Source: Gammaproteobacteria bacterium
GTDB taxonomy: Bacteria; Pseudomonadota; Gammaproteobacteria; Xanthomonadales; Wenzhouxiangellaceae
Length of the DNA stretch: 64,000 nt
Assembly (NCBI GenBank): GCA_021772975.1
Contig: JAJFKY010000011.1
Location: 124,001-188,000, forward strand
Direction: 5' to 3'
The notes beneath the pieces are model-generated. The model was not told where the DNA came from. It saw only the letters and a list, made by a program, of their open reading frames with translations, and made no database searches. The translations under genes and the position numbers were made by a program. Position 1 is the stretch's first letter. The number at the start of each line of letters is the position of its first letter. This document shows, piece by piece, positions 16,844 through 25,755 of this stretch.

Positions 16844-18182
16844 CAAAGAGCAGCCGGCGCTGTGGAAAAAACACAGCAGCCAGATTGACCCGGCCATTAT
16901 GGCTTTTATGATCGGCGAGGATATCCGGCTGGATGCTGAACTGCTGCCGTATGACATTCAGGCCAGCCGTGCGCATGTTCAGGCTTTACAGCGGATTGAT
17001 ATTCTGGATGAGTCCGAATGCAGCGCATTGTGCGCCGCACTGGATGAGTGTCTGGAACAGTTCCGGGCCGGCAGTTTCAGCCTGGACGGACGTTTTGAGG
17101 ATGGTCATTCCGCGATTGAATTTTTTCTGACCGAAAAACTGGGTGATACCGGTAAAAAGGTACACACCGGGCGCAGCCGCAATGACCAGGTGCTGGTGGC
17201 CACCCGGTTATGGCTGAAAGACCAGCTGCAGCATCTACACAGCCTGTGTGCAGCTATGGCGGGCATCCTGCTGGAGCGTGCCGAGCAGGACAATCTGCCG
17301 ATGCCCGGCTATACCCATCTGCAACGCGCGGTGGTGTCCAGCAGCGGCCATTGGTGTGCCGGTTTTGCTGAAGCCATGCTGGATAATCTGAGCCTGGTCG
17401 CGGCGGCCTATGATTTGATCAACAGCAACCCTTTGGGCACCGCGGCGGGGTATGGCATTAATCTGCCACTGGATCGCGAATACACTACCAGCAGGCTGGG
17501 TTTCGCGCGCCTGCAGCTTAATCCGATGTACGCCCAGAACAGTCGTGGCAAGCTGGAGTTGCACGCATTGCATTGTCTGCATCAGGTCTTGCTGGATATC
17601 CGCCGTCTGGCCTGGGATTTCAGCCTGTTCTGCAGCAGCGAATACAATTTCATCCAGTTGCCGGAGCGCTACACCACCGGTTCTTCCATCATGCCCAACA
17701 AACGCAATCCGGACTTTATTGAACTGTTGCGCGGCACTCCGGCAGTCTGTCAGGGGGCGATTACGGAAATCAACGGCCTGCTGGCGCTGCCCTCCGGTTA
17801 TCAGCGTGATCTGCAATTGAGCAAAGCCCCTTTGCTGCGGGCTTTCCGGCACGGTCTGGCGGCGCTCCGCCTGCTGCCTGATCTGTTACGTGGATTTGTC
17901 TGGCAGGCGCCGGCGATGCTCGCTGCGATCGAACCGTCCATGCTGGCCACTGACCGGGCGATAGAGCTGGTGAATCAAGGGGTGCCCTTCCGGCAGGCCT
18001 ACCAACAGGTAGCCGAACAGCTGCAGCGGCTATCTGAGCAGGATATTGAACAGGCTGCTATACACAGCATTGCGGAGCGGGTTTCACCTGGCGCCAGTGG
18101 TCATCTGAGGCTGGATTTATTGCACGCCCGGCTGGGGCAGTTGACTGAAACCGCCAGCCTTGACGAAAGCAATAGCGGCTGA
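16836..18182 (+). CDS. argH: Argininosuccinate lyase
   Basis: Splits argininosuccinate to arginine and fumarate, the last pathway step. The 448-residue protein carries the fumarase/aspartase superfamily signature as SSIMPNKRNPDF near residues 284-295, together with HTGRSRNDQV near 109-118 and PGYTHLQRAVV. It overlaps argC by the same eight-base ATGACTGA junction as argB/argC. It closes the operon; the only hairpin downstream belongs to the converging cold-shock gene. An argD aminotransferase is not in the window. Confidence 0.95.
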   Translation: MTDKEQPALWKKHSSQIDPAIMAFMIGEDIRLDAELLPYDIQASRAHVQALQRIDILDESECSALCAALDECLEQFRAGSFSLDGRFEDGHSAIEFFLTEKLGDTGKKVHTGRSRNDQVLVATRLWLKDQLQHLHSLCAAMAGILLERAEQDNLPMPGYTHLQRAVVSSSGHWCAGFAEAMLDNLSLVAAAYDLINSNPLGTAAGYGINLPLDREYTTSRLGFARLQLNPMYAQNSRGKLELHALHCLHQVLLDIRRLAWDFSLFCSSEYNFIQLPERYTTGSSIMPNKRNPDFIELLRGTPAVCQGAITEINGLLALPSGYQRDLQLSKAPLLRAFRHGLAALRLLPDLLRGFVWQAPAMLAAIEPSMLATDRAIELVNQGVPFRQAYQQVAEQLQRLSEQDIEQAAIHSIAERVSPGASGHLRLDLLHARLGQLTETASLDESNSG

Positions 18183-18201
18183 AAACACCGCCTGGCATAA
18201 C

Positions 18202-18230
18202 AAAAAAGGCAAGACCGAAGTCTTGCCTTT
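18202..18230 (-). terminator. Terminator of the cold-shock gene, shared with argH end
   Basis: An 11-bp perfect stem (AAAGGCAAGAC / GTCTTGCCTTT) has, on the minus strand, a C(TTCG)G tetraloop and a following run of T. It lies between the converging argH and cold-shock genes and may stop both. A second short hairpin, GTCCCTG/CAGGGAC, lies at 18235-18252. Confidence 0.85.
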
Positions 18231-18291
18231 GATGGTCCCTGCTGACAGGGACTGTTCAGGTTGGCCCGCATTGCGGACCTTATCGTTCAGC

Positions 18292-18498
18292 TTAAAGCGG
18301 AACGATGTTCTCGGCCTGAGGACCTTTCTCGCCCTGCACGACAGTGAACTCAACCTTCTGGCCTTCGGTCAGGACTTTGAAGCCTGAGCCGGTGATGGCT
18401 TTGAAGTGAGCAAATACGTCAGGACCAGATTCTTGTGCGATAAAGCCGAAGCCTTTGGCTTCATTGAACCATTTAACGGTTCCAGTAGTAGTAGACAT
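18292..18498 (-). CDS. Cold-shock protein, CspA family
   Basis: A 68-residue single cold-shock domain with both RNA-binding motifs, KGFGFIA (RNP1) and VFAHF (RNP2). It binds single-stranded RNA or DNA and melts mRNA structure; family members act as RNA chaperones and transcription antiterminators. The leader upstream contains a terminator-like hairpin only 35 bases before the start codon, suggesting regulation within its own 5' UTR. Which csp paralogue this is cannot be told. Confidence 0.96.
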   Translation of the reverse strand: MSTTTGTVKWFNEAKGFGFIAQESGPDVFAHFKAITGSGFKVLTEGQKVEFTVVQGEKGPQAENIVPL

Positions 18499-18514
18499 TG
18501 TGTATATAACCTAT

Positions 18515-18547
18515 AAAAAAATAAAAAAATTAGTCTCGCAACGAGAC
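18515..18547 (-). promoter_or_regulatory. Terminator-like hairpin in the csp 5' leader
   Basis: On the minus strand, GTCTCG-TTG-CGAGAC is followed by a U-rich tract (two T7 runs) that ends about 17 bases before the csp ATG. It has the form of an intrinsic terminator inside the leader. The upstream GST-like gene ends 211 bases away (18759), so the hairpin may alternatively terminate that gene. Confidence 0.5.
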
Positions 18548-18758
18548 CGTAAAGCTGAAAGTGCTGTTATTACTTATTGAAAACCAATTGAGGTATTACA
18601 GGAAGGGACTTCGAACAGGTGTACATTAAATATGCAACGAACTTACAACCGCTCATAGTCTATAGACTTTCTCAGGATAGTCAATAGCAGCCATGTCAGC
18701 TGGCTTATTGATGTTGCCACCGGGCGGACGCCGGAGCTTCAGTCTTAATGGTCCTTGC

Positions 18759-19862
18759 TTAATCAGCAAAATACAACCGGTTGTCGCGCCGTATCAGGCG
18801 TGGTCCTGAAAAACCGCGCATGGCATCGGCAAAGCCAACGTCGGCCAGCAGCTGATCCGCCGCGGCCTGCTGCGCCGGCAGCAGGCGTTGATAGTATTTC
18901 AGGGCGCGCTGAAACATCCATAGTGAGTACGGCAGAATCACCCGCTCCCCGCTAACGCCCTCTAGCTTAAAAGCATGGCTGCCGATTGAGCGTGGGATTT
19001 CAACAGCCGCCGGGTTCTGGCTGCGCCACTGCGTCAGGCGCTGTTCGGTATCCAGCAGCACCGGCAGTTGCTCACTGGCCATCCGGCGCAATACCGGCAG
19101 CAGAGTCGCGGGAATCTCATCGTCCGGCAGAAAAGCCCCGGTGACCGGTTCGGTGCTATGCATACGCTCAACCCAGGCCGCCACGGCCGGAGCTTCAGTG
19201 CGCAATATTTTACCGGGATAAGGATCCCGGTACAGATGGGCATAAAAAGGTCCGATAAAGCCGAAGTCAGCAATGCTGGGACGTTTGCCGAGCAGATAAT
19301 CATATTGGCTGAAATGGGCCTGCAGATCGGCCAGCAACTGCCGGTAAGAGCTTTCGATAGCTGCCCGGTTATGTTCTGACACCCCCAGTTTCGCGACCGC
19401 GCCATGAAAGCGGCCACCGACCCTTTTACCCAGCCAGCGCTGGATAAAGCCCGGCCAGCCGGGCAACAGCATTTTGCCGAATTCACCGATGACAAAGCGG
19501 TAGTTGGTGGCCGGATAATTCCAGCGGTAATGCATGGCGTACAGCAGCAGCCATTCATCACCATAGACCTCCAGCAACAGGGCTATCAATTTCTGCAGCG
19601 GCGTGGCGGGATAGACCGACGGCTCCGGAAAGCGTTGCTCCAGGGCATCGATAATGACCGTGGTGTCCTGATAGACCTGGTCGTCCGGGGTCTGTACCAC
19701 CGGGATATATTTAACCCCTGTGCGGGGAATGATAAATTTTTTATACACCCGCAGCGAGGCATTGATTTCCTCAAACGGGATGCCCTTTTTGCGCAGATAA
19801 GCCCGCACCTTACCTGAATACAGCGAAAATTCCGCACCATAGAGTCGGTAGTCAGCGGTCAT
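18759..19862 (-). CDS. Glutathione S-transferase-fold protein
   Basis: A 367-residue protein with an N-terminal thioredoxin-like GST domain (LYGAEFSLYSGKVRAYLRKK, then KYIPVVQTPDDQVYQDTTVI with the cis-Pro segment) and an all-helical C-terminal domain (YLLGKRPSIADFGFIGPFYAH). It is longer than the usual 200-230-residue GST because of about 100 extra C-terminal residues. The typical Ser/Cys catalytic position is occupied by the SLYSGK segment. Glutathione binding is likely but the substrate is unknown. Confidence 0.8.
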   Translation of the reverse strand: MTADYRLYGAEFSLYSGKVRAYLRKKGIPFEEINASLRVYKKFIIPRTGVKYIPVVQTPDDQVYQDTTVIIDALEQRFPEPSVYPATPLQKLIALLLEVYGDEWLLLYAMHYRWNYPATNYRFVIGEFGKMLLPGWPGFIQRWLGKRVGGRFHGAVAKLGVSEHNRAAIESSYRQLLADLQAHFSQYDYLLGKRPSIADFGFIGPFYAHLYRDPYPGKILRTEAPAVAAWVERMHSTEPVTGAFLPDDEIPATLLPVLRRMASEQLPVLLDTEQRLTQWRSQNPAAVEIPRSIGSHAFKLEGVSGERVILPYSLWMFQRALKYYQRLLPAQQAAADQLLADVGFADAMRGFSGPRLIRRDNRLYFAD

Positions 19863-20196
19863 ACCAGCCTAGCCTTATGCTGAGGATAGGTAATGATCAT
19901 GCACATTGATGTTAGCAACGGATAACAACAGAGACAAGCTGCGTCCATTGTGCTGCCGCAGGTAGCTGAAAAAGGAAGTTTGCCCTGCCCAGCCTGAATG
20001 CGACCGCCCGAGAAGTCGCAGGAGCGCTTTAAACGCCCCGCCCAGGCGCAAGCAATGGTATAGAAATTCCTTGATACCCGAACAAGTATAATTGCAAACT
20101 GTTTGCTGTTATATCGGGCAAATTTCTTACAAAAAAGTTAGAGCTTTTCAGACGGTAAACCAACAATAATTTTGCTATATTGCCCGCCAACGTGTA

Positions 20197-20224
20197 TTGA
20201 CAGGCTGCCTAACGGGCTATGCTA
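20197..20224 (+). promoter_or_regulatory. Sigma-70 promoter of the orphan secreted protein
   Basis: TTGACA (20197-20202) and TATGCT (20219-20224) are separated by 16 bases, giving a start near 20231 and a leader of about 75 bases. The stretch 19863-20196 before it holds no gene; it has a 6-bp hairpin (TGCGAC/GTCGCA) near 20000. Confidence 0.55.
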
Positions 20225-20230
20225 TAGTTC

Positions 20231-20306
20231 CGCATGTTAAAGGGCATGTCCTGAATGGGCACACGAAAAAGCAAGGAGCTACCCCAAGGGTGACAAGGAG
20301 ATTTCA
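20231..20306 (+). promoter_or_regulatory. Structured 5' leader upstream of 20307
   Basis: The leader contains AGGGCA, a stem TGTCC/GGGCA with a five-base loop, then CACGAAAAAGC, and a second small stem ACCC/GGGT before an AAGGAG ribosome-binding site seven bases from the ATG. The order loosely recalls the GEMM (cyclic-di-GMP) aptamer, but the core ACGCAAAGC is not matched exactly, so the identity is open. Confidence 0.25.
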
Positions 20307-21254
20307 ATGTTTCAAAAAATTGCAGCAGTCCTATTGATCGGGGCTTTTTTTTCTATGCCGGCTATCGCCGCACAAGATAGAGCGGCTCTATGTGATAGCT
20401 GCTCATCCCTGCAAAAGCGCAATTTGGCGGCTACCACAGCGGGCAATGCCGCCAGTGCCGGTGTTCACGTTTATATTGCGGATTTTGACCGTTCGGCGCT
20501 GTCAAAATATTTTGTCCTGTCGGGCAATCCGTTGAATCCGGACTTGCAAGATGCTTACGACAATTTATCCGCTGAAACCGGCATTCTAAGCGAAGATAAA
20601 GTGACCACCACCCGGGGCACTGTAACGGTTGCTGAATTACAACTAACCGATGCTGAACGGACTGGCTTTGCTGATCTGGCGGGTTATGTTGCCTGGCTGG
20701 AAGCCAACGGGGTTTCAACCCGGGCTGGTACGCGCCATCAAACCCGGGGTGGCGGTACAACGATCAATAACGCCTTTAATATTCCGGCCGGCCGGGGTTT
20801 TGATTCGGCGTTTGATGTGGTGGGGTTTGCTTCACTGACCCGTGAAATAGGGCAGTTGGCTTTCGAGTCAAACCTCAACCTTGGCCGGGGCTTTCGGGCG
20901 TTGAACTTTGTCAGTGATGCCATCCCCGCCTTTGAAAATCTGATTGACCTTAATGCGAGCTTTGAGTTTTTCTTTTCAGATGGGTCATCCGCTTTATGGA
21001 CTTTTGATGATCGTAACAAGCTTGATGTTGTCCCCGGCACATATCGCGATTCGGAGAATAACGATATTCCCGAAGACGCAGGTGATGTTGTTGGCATGAG
21101 GTCATTTTTCCGGGAAGGCAGCCAGAGTGGCAACTTTGTAAACACCCGCAATCTTGTTCTCTCTTTGGGCTTTGGTGTTACTGGCGGCGGTGATAGCGGG
21201 TGTTCGTTTACCTGTGACGAGCAAAGCTGTACGGTTACTTGCCGGCAGAACTAA
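20307..21254 (+). CDS. Orphan secreted cysteine-containing protein
   Basis: I do not recognise a family. The 315-residue protein begins with a textbook signal peptide ending MPAIAA. The mature form has CDSCSSLQKR at its start and CSFTCDEQSCTVTCRQN at its end, so disulphides may tie the two termini. In between are segments such as GVHVYIADFDRSALSKYF, a TRGGGTTINNAFNIPAGRGF block and NASFEFFFSDGSSALWTFDD, which suggests beta-rich folding. It has its own promoter, a strong AAGGAG ribosome-binding site and a strong terminator, so it is an independently expressed monocistronic gene. Confidence 0.7.
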   Translation: MFQKIAAVLLIGAFFSMPAIAAQDRAALCDSCSSLQKRNLAATTAGNAASAGVHVYIADFDRSALSKYFVLSGNPLNPDLQDAYDNLSAETGILSEDKVTTTRGTVTVAELQLTDAERTGFADLAGYVAWLEANGVSTRAGTRHQTRGGGTTINNAFNIPAGRGFDSAFDVVGFASLTREIGQLAFESNLNLGRGFRALNFVSDAIPAFENLIDLNASFEFFFSDGSSALWTFDDRNKLDVVPGTYRDSENNDIPEDAGDVVGMRSFFREGSQSGNFVNTRNLVLSLGFGVTGGGDSGCSFTCDEQSCTVTCRQN

Positions 21255-21342
21255 AACACTATTCAGTCAAGGCTACATCGGCTTACACCTTGCCGGTGTA
21301 ACTCTAGGCGGGGTAATCCCATATTTCCCGCCGGCTTTACAG

Positions 21343-21367
21343 CCCGGCCACAGTGCCGGGTTTTTTT
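21343..21367 (+). terminator. Rho-independent terminator
   Basis: CCCGGC and GCCGGG form a 6-bp stem with a CACAGT loop, followed by seven T. It lies 88 bases past the secreted-protein stop. Confidence 0.85.
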
Positions 21368-21660
21368 ATATCAATTTAAATTGCGTGCCTGGCGGCGGTT
21401 GTCGTGGTTGTTCAGCAGGGTGGGGTTCATGCGGTACGCCGCTTTCTTCCCACCTCCTGTGATTGGTGTAGCAAAATCGTTTCCAGTTTTCCGGGTCGCC
21501 CAGGGCGTTGCCGTGGTAAACGACCAGCTCGCCCACAGCAGAATCATAAAACAGTGCATTGGCCAATATTTGCAAGGCAGCCGGTTAAGCTTAGATACGA
21601 AAGCAGGTCTTGAGGGTCTTCGCTCTGCTCCATGACGATTTCAATCATCGCCAGCAGCAT
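21366..21660 (-). pseudogene. Possible frameshifted small gene downstream of lhr
   Basis: Two overlapping minus-strand frames each read like protein. One starts at ATG 21660 (MIEIVMEQSEDPQDLLSYLS) and stops at 21544. The other, open from 21575 to 21366, reads LQILANALFYDSAVGELVVY and onward to a Pro-rich tail. A single shift near 21580-21600 would join them into one acidic protein. It begins 32 bases after the lhr stop. No family is recognised, and chance open frames are possible. Confidence 0.25.
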
Positions 21661-21691
21661 CACACCGCTACCGGGTTTTCAGCGGGTCAGC

Positions 21692-24600
21692 CTAAGCGAT
21701 GCTCTGGCGCAGCGCAACGGCATGTCTGCGCAATGCCCACCAGTGCTGCTCGGCCTGAAATTCAATCACGTCTCCGCTGGTCTGTAGTGCCGCCAACTCA
21801 GGCGCGGCCTTACCGGGCAAACCCAGCACCGCATCCAACTGCTGACACCTGACCGGTCCCAGTACACTCAGCCGGGCCAGCAACAGGCTTTGCTCCGCTG
21901 ACCTGGTCGGACTGTCAGCCGCCAGATCGCCAGCCAAGTCGACGGCCAGGCTGGCCAACCATGCCTGACTGGTCTGCAGGCTGTCATCCAGGCTCAAGAT
22001 CAACGGTGCCCAATCGTCCGCCACCCAGTACACCGGCTGACCGTCACGGGTTACGATACCGGCCCGCCAGTCACGCAGCAGAGCCTGAAACCAGGCCGGC
22101 CAGAAGCTGGCCTGTGGGTTGCTGATTCCGGCAGGACCACCCAGGCGGGCTTCGGCAATGGTCAGATAACCTGCTCTGCATAACAGTTGATGCAGCGAAT
22201 CGGGGTTGCTGACCCGTGGCCAGCAGCGTTTGCGCAGTTGCTGTATATCTGCTTCGGGTAACACCCGCAGCTGGCTGGCGGCGGCAATATCGGGCGTGCG
22301 GTAACTGGTAGCCACGGTGCGGGTGCGGCGTTCCTCGGCTTCACCATCATCCAGAAAGCTCCAGGGCTTACCGTGGATCAGCTCTTCCGCCAATGGCGAC
22401 GGCCCGTTCAGATCCACACAGGTGACCTCAATCTCGCCCTGCTCAATGCCGATCAGCACGGCTTCCAGAGCTTCTATATCCATTGCCTCAAACAGACAGT
22501 CGTCGATCACCTGGTTGACCAGCGGATGGTCGGGAACCTGCCGCTCACCGCGGATATTTTCCAGACAGGCAAGCTGATCTGGAAACAGCAATGCCAGCAA
22601 ATCCTCAGCCTGATTACGCTGCTGCTGAGGCATGACTTTCTTACCGTTGCGCATGCGCAAAACGGCCAGCGCGGTATTGCTGGCCCAGCGCCAGCGGCTG
22701 ACGAACAGCGGCGAATCCAGCAGCGCCTGAATCAGTAACTGGCGCACGCTGTGACTTTTCAGATAAGCGGCAATATCCTCCAACGGGAAGCTGTGGGTTG
22801 GTCCCAGTGACAGTAATAAGCCGTTATCGGTAGCGCTGGCCTGCAATTCGAAATTGAACTGGCGGCAAAACCGCTTGCGTAGCGCCAGTCCCCAGGCACG
22901 ATTGAGTCGGATACCGAACATGCTGTGTATGACCACATGAAAATTACCGGTGGTATCGAAAAAGCGCTCAATAATAATGCGCTGCTGATGCGGCAGACCG
23001 TCCAGCGCCGCATGGCAGGCAGCCAGATAAGCGCACAGCTGTTCAGCCGCCTGTGGATTCAGCGCCCGATGTGAGCCGGCTGTCAACCAGTCCTGACTGA
23101 TAAGCTGATCCGGGCTACGTCCGGCAGCCTGCCGCATAAGCGCTGCCATACCATCCGACAACTCGCTGCTGCGCCCTGCCCCTTCACCGAACCAGAAGGG
23201 AATCGCCGGCGGATGGCCGTCGGCGCTTTGGACAAACAGGCCGTCAGCACAGGCCTTGACGATCTGCAGGCTGCGGTTGCCCAGCTGTACCACATTGCCG
23301 GGCAGGCTTTCAAAAGCAAACTCCTCGTCGACCGTGCCGATATGCTCAAGCTGAGCAGTTGCATGGGTACCCCTGACAGATGCTTCACCGGCGGTGTGCC
23401 CAGCCGGAAGCAACCACACATCCTGATCAAACTGATCAGGAATAGCGCCGGCATTCATAGCGCACAGACTGGCGACCTGACCGTCAGCCTGCAGGCGGCC
23501 ACGGCTGCGGTTCCATAACAACCGCATGGATTCCTGTCGACCGGCATAGCCATCGGCCAGCATCGTCAATACCGCAGCCAGGCTGTCGTCCGACAAGCGG
23601 CGGTAAGGCCAGGCCCGTCGAACCCACTCCGCCAGGCTGGTTTCGGTCTGCTCGCCGCAGGCACACTCGGCCAGAATGTGCTGCGCCAGAACATCCAGTG
23701 GCTGTTGCTGCAGGCGGATGCAATCAAGTTGTCCGGCCTGCAGGCCCTGCAGCAATACCCAGCACTCCAGCAGATCATCACGGGTCAGCGGGAACAGGCG
23801 TGCCAGCGGCGCCCCGCCATGCTGATGCCCGGCCCGGCCGGCACGTTGCAGCATCGCGGAAAAACCTTTGGGTGAACCCAGCTGGCAAACCAGGTCGATT
23901 GAGCCGATATCAATCCCCAGTTCCAGCGAGCTGGTCGCGATTACCAGCCGTAACTGCCCGTCCTTAAGGCGCTGTTCGGCAGCCAGACGCAATTCCCGGC
24001 TGAGGCTGCCATGATGGGCAGCCAGCACTGGCTGCGTGGCATCTTCGCTGCTCATCAACTCGCTCATCCGGCCGGCCAGGCGCTCCGCCATGCGGCGGGT
24101 GTTAACAAATACCAGTGTGGTGCGGTGCGCCTCCACGAGGGTTTTGATGCGCTGACTGATCTGTTCCATCTGGGTGTGGCTCAGCAACGCCCCCAGCGGG
24201 GTTGGCGGCAGTTCAATATCCAGATCCAGATCGGTGCGCAGACCGGCATCCACCAGTGCGCACGGCTGTCCGCCGCACAGCCATTGCGCCAGCAGCGGCA
24301 GCGGCCGCTGGGTGGCTGATACCCCGATCCGCTGCATGGGGCGCGCCAGCAGGCGCTGCAGACGTTCCAGCGACAGTAGCAGGTGCGCACCGCGTTTGTT
24401 GCCCGCCAGCGCATGCAGCTCGTCCACCACAACCTGCCGGATACCCGCCAGCGCTTTACGGCCCTGTTTGCTGCACAGCAGAATAAACAGGGATTCGGGC
24501 GTGGTGACCAGGATGTGTGGCGGTTTACGTACCTGCCGCTGACGTTCAGCCGGGCGGGTGTCGCCGGTACGCACCGCGGCGCGCAGCGGTTGTTTCAACC

Positions 24601-24919
24601 GAGCGGCTTGGGCAATACCCTGCAGCGCGGGTTCCAGATTGCGCTCCACATCATGTGACAACGACTTTAACGGCGAGATATATAGAATGCGGGTGGTATC
24701 ACTGAGTTGGCCGGCGGGATTGAGTAATTGATCAAACAGCGGTACAAATGCGGCCAGGGTTTTGCCGGACCCGGTCGGCGCCGTGATCAGGGTATGTTGA
24801 CCAGCCGCAATATGCTGCCAGGCCTGCAACTGCATGCTGCTGGGTGAACCGATGCTGGCCGAGAACCAACGCTGGATAGCGGGTTGCAGGTGGTCGGTGG
24901 CAGCTGTCTGGTCAGGCAT
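21692..24919 (-). CDS. lhr: Lhr-type superfamily 2 DNA helicase
   Basis: A 1075-residue ATP-dependent helicase of the Lhr family. Walker A is APTGSGKT at 47-54, and the Walker B/motif II reads VVDELHAL instead of the common DEAH/DEIH. Motif III is GVSATQRPLPLLAQWL, motif IV is LVFVNTRRMAERLAG, and motif VI is LQRAGRAGHQHGG. A winged-helix and Lhr-core domain follows to about residue 850, with a further C-terminal region. It is longer than a bare Lhr-core (about 900) but far shorter than E. coli Lhr (about 1500). Family members are 3'-to-5' translocases linked to DNA repair. It is divergent from the gene at 24960 with only 40 bases between. Confidence 0.9.
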   Translation of the reverse strand: MPDQTAATDHLQPAIQRWFSASIGSPSSMQLQAWQHIAAGQHTLITAPTGSGKTLAAFVPLFDQLLNPAGQLSDTTRILYISPLKSLSHDVERNLEPALQGIAQAARLKQPLRAAVRTGDTRPAERQRQVRKPPHILVTTPESLFILLCSKQGRKALAGIRQVVVDELHALAGNKRGAHLLLSLERLQRLLARPMQRIGVSATQRPLPLLAQWLCGGQPCALVDAGLRTDLDLDIELPPTPLGALLSHTQMEQISQRIKTLVEAHRTTLVFVNTRRMAERLAGRMSELMSSEDATQPVLAAHHGSLSRELRLAAEQRLKDGQLRLVIATSSLELGIDIGSIDLVCQLGSPKGFSAMLQRAGRAGHQHGGAPLARLFPLTRDDLLECWVLLQGLQAGQLDCIRLQQQPLDVLAQHILAECACGEQTETSLAEWVRRAWPYRRLSDDSLAAVLTMLADGYAGRQESMRLLWNRSRGRLQADGQVASLCAMNAGAIPDQFDQDVWLLPAGHTAGEASVRGTHATAQLEHIGTVDEEFAFESLPGNVVQLGNRSLQIVKACADGLFVQSADGHPPAIPFWFGEGAGRSSELSDGMAALMRQAAGRSPDQLISQDWLTAGSHRALNPQAAEQLCAYLAACHAALDGLPHQQRIIIERFFDTTGNFHVVIHSMFGIRLNRAWGLALRKRFCRQFNFELQASATDNGLLLSLGPTHSFPLEDIAAYLKSHSVRQLLIQALLDSPLFVSRWRWASNTALAVLRMRNGKKVMPQQQRNQAEDLLALLFPDQLACLENIRGERQVPDHPLVNQVIDDCLFEAMDIEALEAVLIGIEQGEIEVTCVDLNGPSPLAEELIHGKPWSFLDDGEAEERRTRTVATSYRTPDIAAASQLRVLPEADIQQLRKRCWPRVSNPDSLHQLLCRAGYLTIAEARLGGPAGISNPQASFWPAWFQALLRDWRAGIVTRDGQPVYWVADDWAPLILSLDDSLQTSQAWLASLAVDLAGDLAADSPTRSAEQSLLLARLSVLGPVRCQQLDAVLGLPGKAAPELAALQTSGDVIEFQAEQHWWALRRHAVALRQSIA

Positions 24920-24959
24920 GCGTTAAGTGTAACCGTACATTGCAATCTGAGGAAAAGTT

Positions 24960-25703
24960 TTGGCAAGAATATTGGTTTTTCAACATGTTGCAGCCGAACC
25001 CTTAGGTACTTTCGATCCTTTGATCCGCGCTCATGGGCATCGTATCCGGTATCTGAACTTTTCCCGCGACCCGCACCGCCAGCCACGCTGCGAGCGCTAT
25101 GATGCGCTGGTGGTGCTGGGTGGTCCGATGATGCCCGACCAGCAGCAGCAATACCCGCATCTGGCGGTCGAGTGCCGGGCCATAGAGCATTTTCTCAAAG
25201 CCGGCAAACCGGTATTGGGTATCTGCCTGGGCAGCCAGTTGCTGGCCCACACCCTGGGGGCGGCACTGTTTCGCGCACCGCGCTGGGAAATCGGCTGGTA
25301 TCCGTTGCGGATTACCACTGGTGGCCGGCAGGACCGTCTGCTGCTGCACTACCCTGATCAACAGCCGGTGTATCAATGGCATGGTTATAGCTTTGCACTG
25401 CCGGCCGGCGCGGAATTGCTGGCGCAATCAGACATCTGCAGCAACCAGGCCTTTCGTTATGGCGAGCTGGGCTGGGGTTTCCAGTTTCACCTGGAGCTGG
25501 ATCAACGCCTGATCAAACGCTGGCTGAAGCTGCCCGCCTATCTGCGCGAACTGGCCGCGTCGGATGTTGAGCACTCCGCGGAGGAAATTCTGACACACAC
25601 CGAGCAACATATTGATGCATCGCTGGCAACCAGTCGCCGGGTATTCAAGGCCTTTCTGGAGCAGTTGCCGAGCAGCGGCAATGTGATTCTGCCTTCGCGC
25701 TGA
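24960..25703 (+). CDS. Class I glutamine amidotransferase-like protein
   Basis: A 247-residue GATase1 domain standing alone, of the GMP-synthase-like group (COG0518). The nucleophile elbow GICLGSQLLA places Cys89, and the His-Glu pair is in QFHLELD (His177, Glu179), so the triad is complete. No synthetase partner is nearby; such free-standing proteins include gamma-glutamyl hydrolases of diverse substrates. The start is TTG at 24960 with a good GAGGAAA upstream. Confidence 0.88.
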   Translation: MARILVFQHVAAEPLGTFDPLIRAHGHRIRYLNFSRDPHRQPRCERYDALVVLGGPMMPDQQQQYPHLAVECRAIEHFLKAGKPVLGICLGSQLLAHTLGAALFRAPRWEIGWYPLRITTGGRQDRLLLHYPDQQPVYQWHGYSFALPAGAELLAQSDICSNQAFRYGELGWGFQFHLELDQRLIKRWLKLPAYLRELAASDVEHSAEEILTHTEQHIDASLATSRRVFKAFLEQLPSSGNVILPSR

Positions 25704-25755
25704 ACAGGCCATTATACAGCGCAGAATTTAGCTTTGCTTATGCTATGCTGCGGGC

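Noticed and set aside
20231-20306. GEMM (cyclic-di-GMP) riboswitch as a firm call
   Set aside because: AGGGCA and a following stem are present, but the ACGCAAAGC core and the tetraloop/receptor are not matched, so it is kept only as a weak suggestion.
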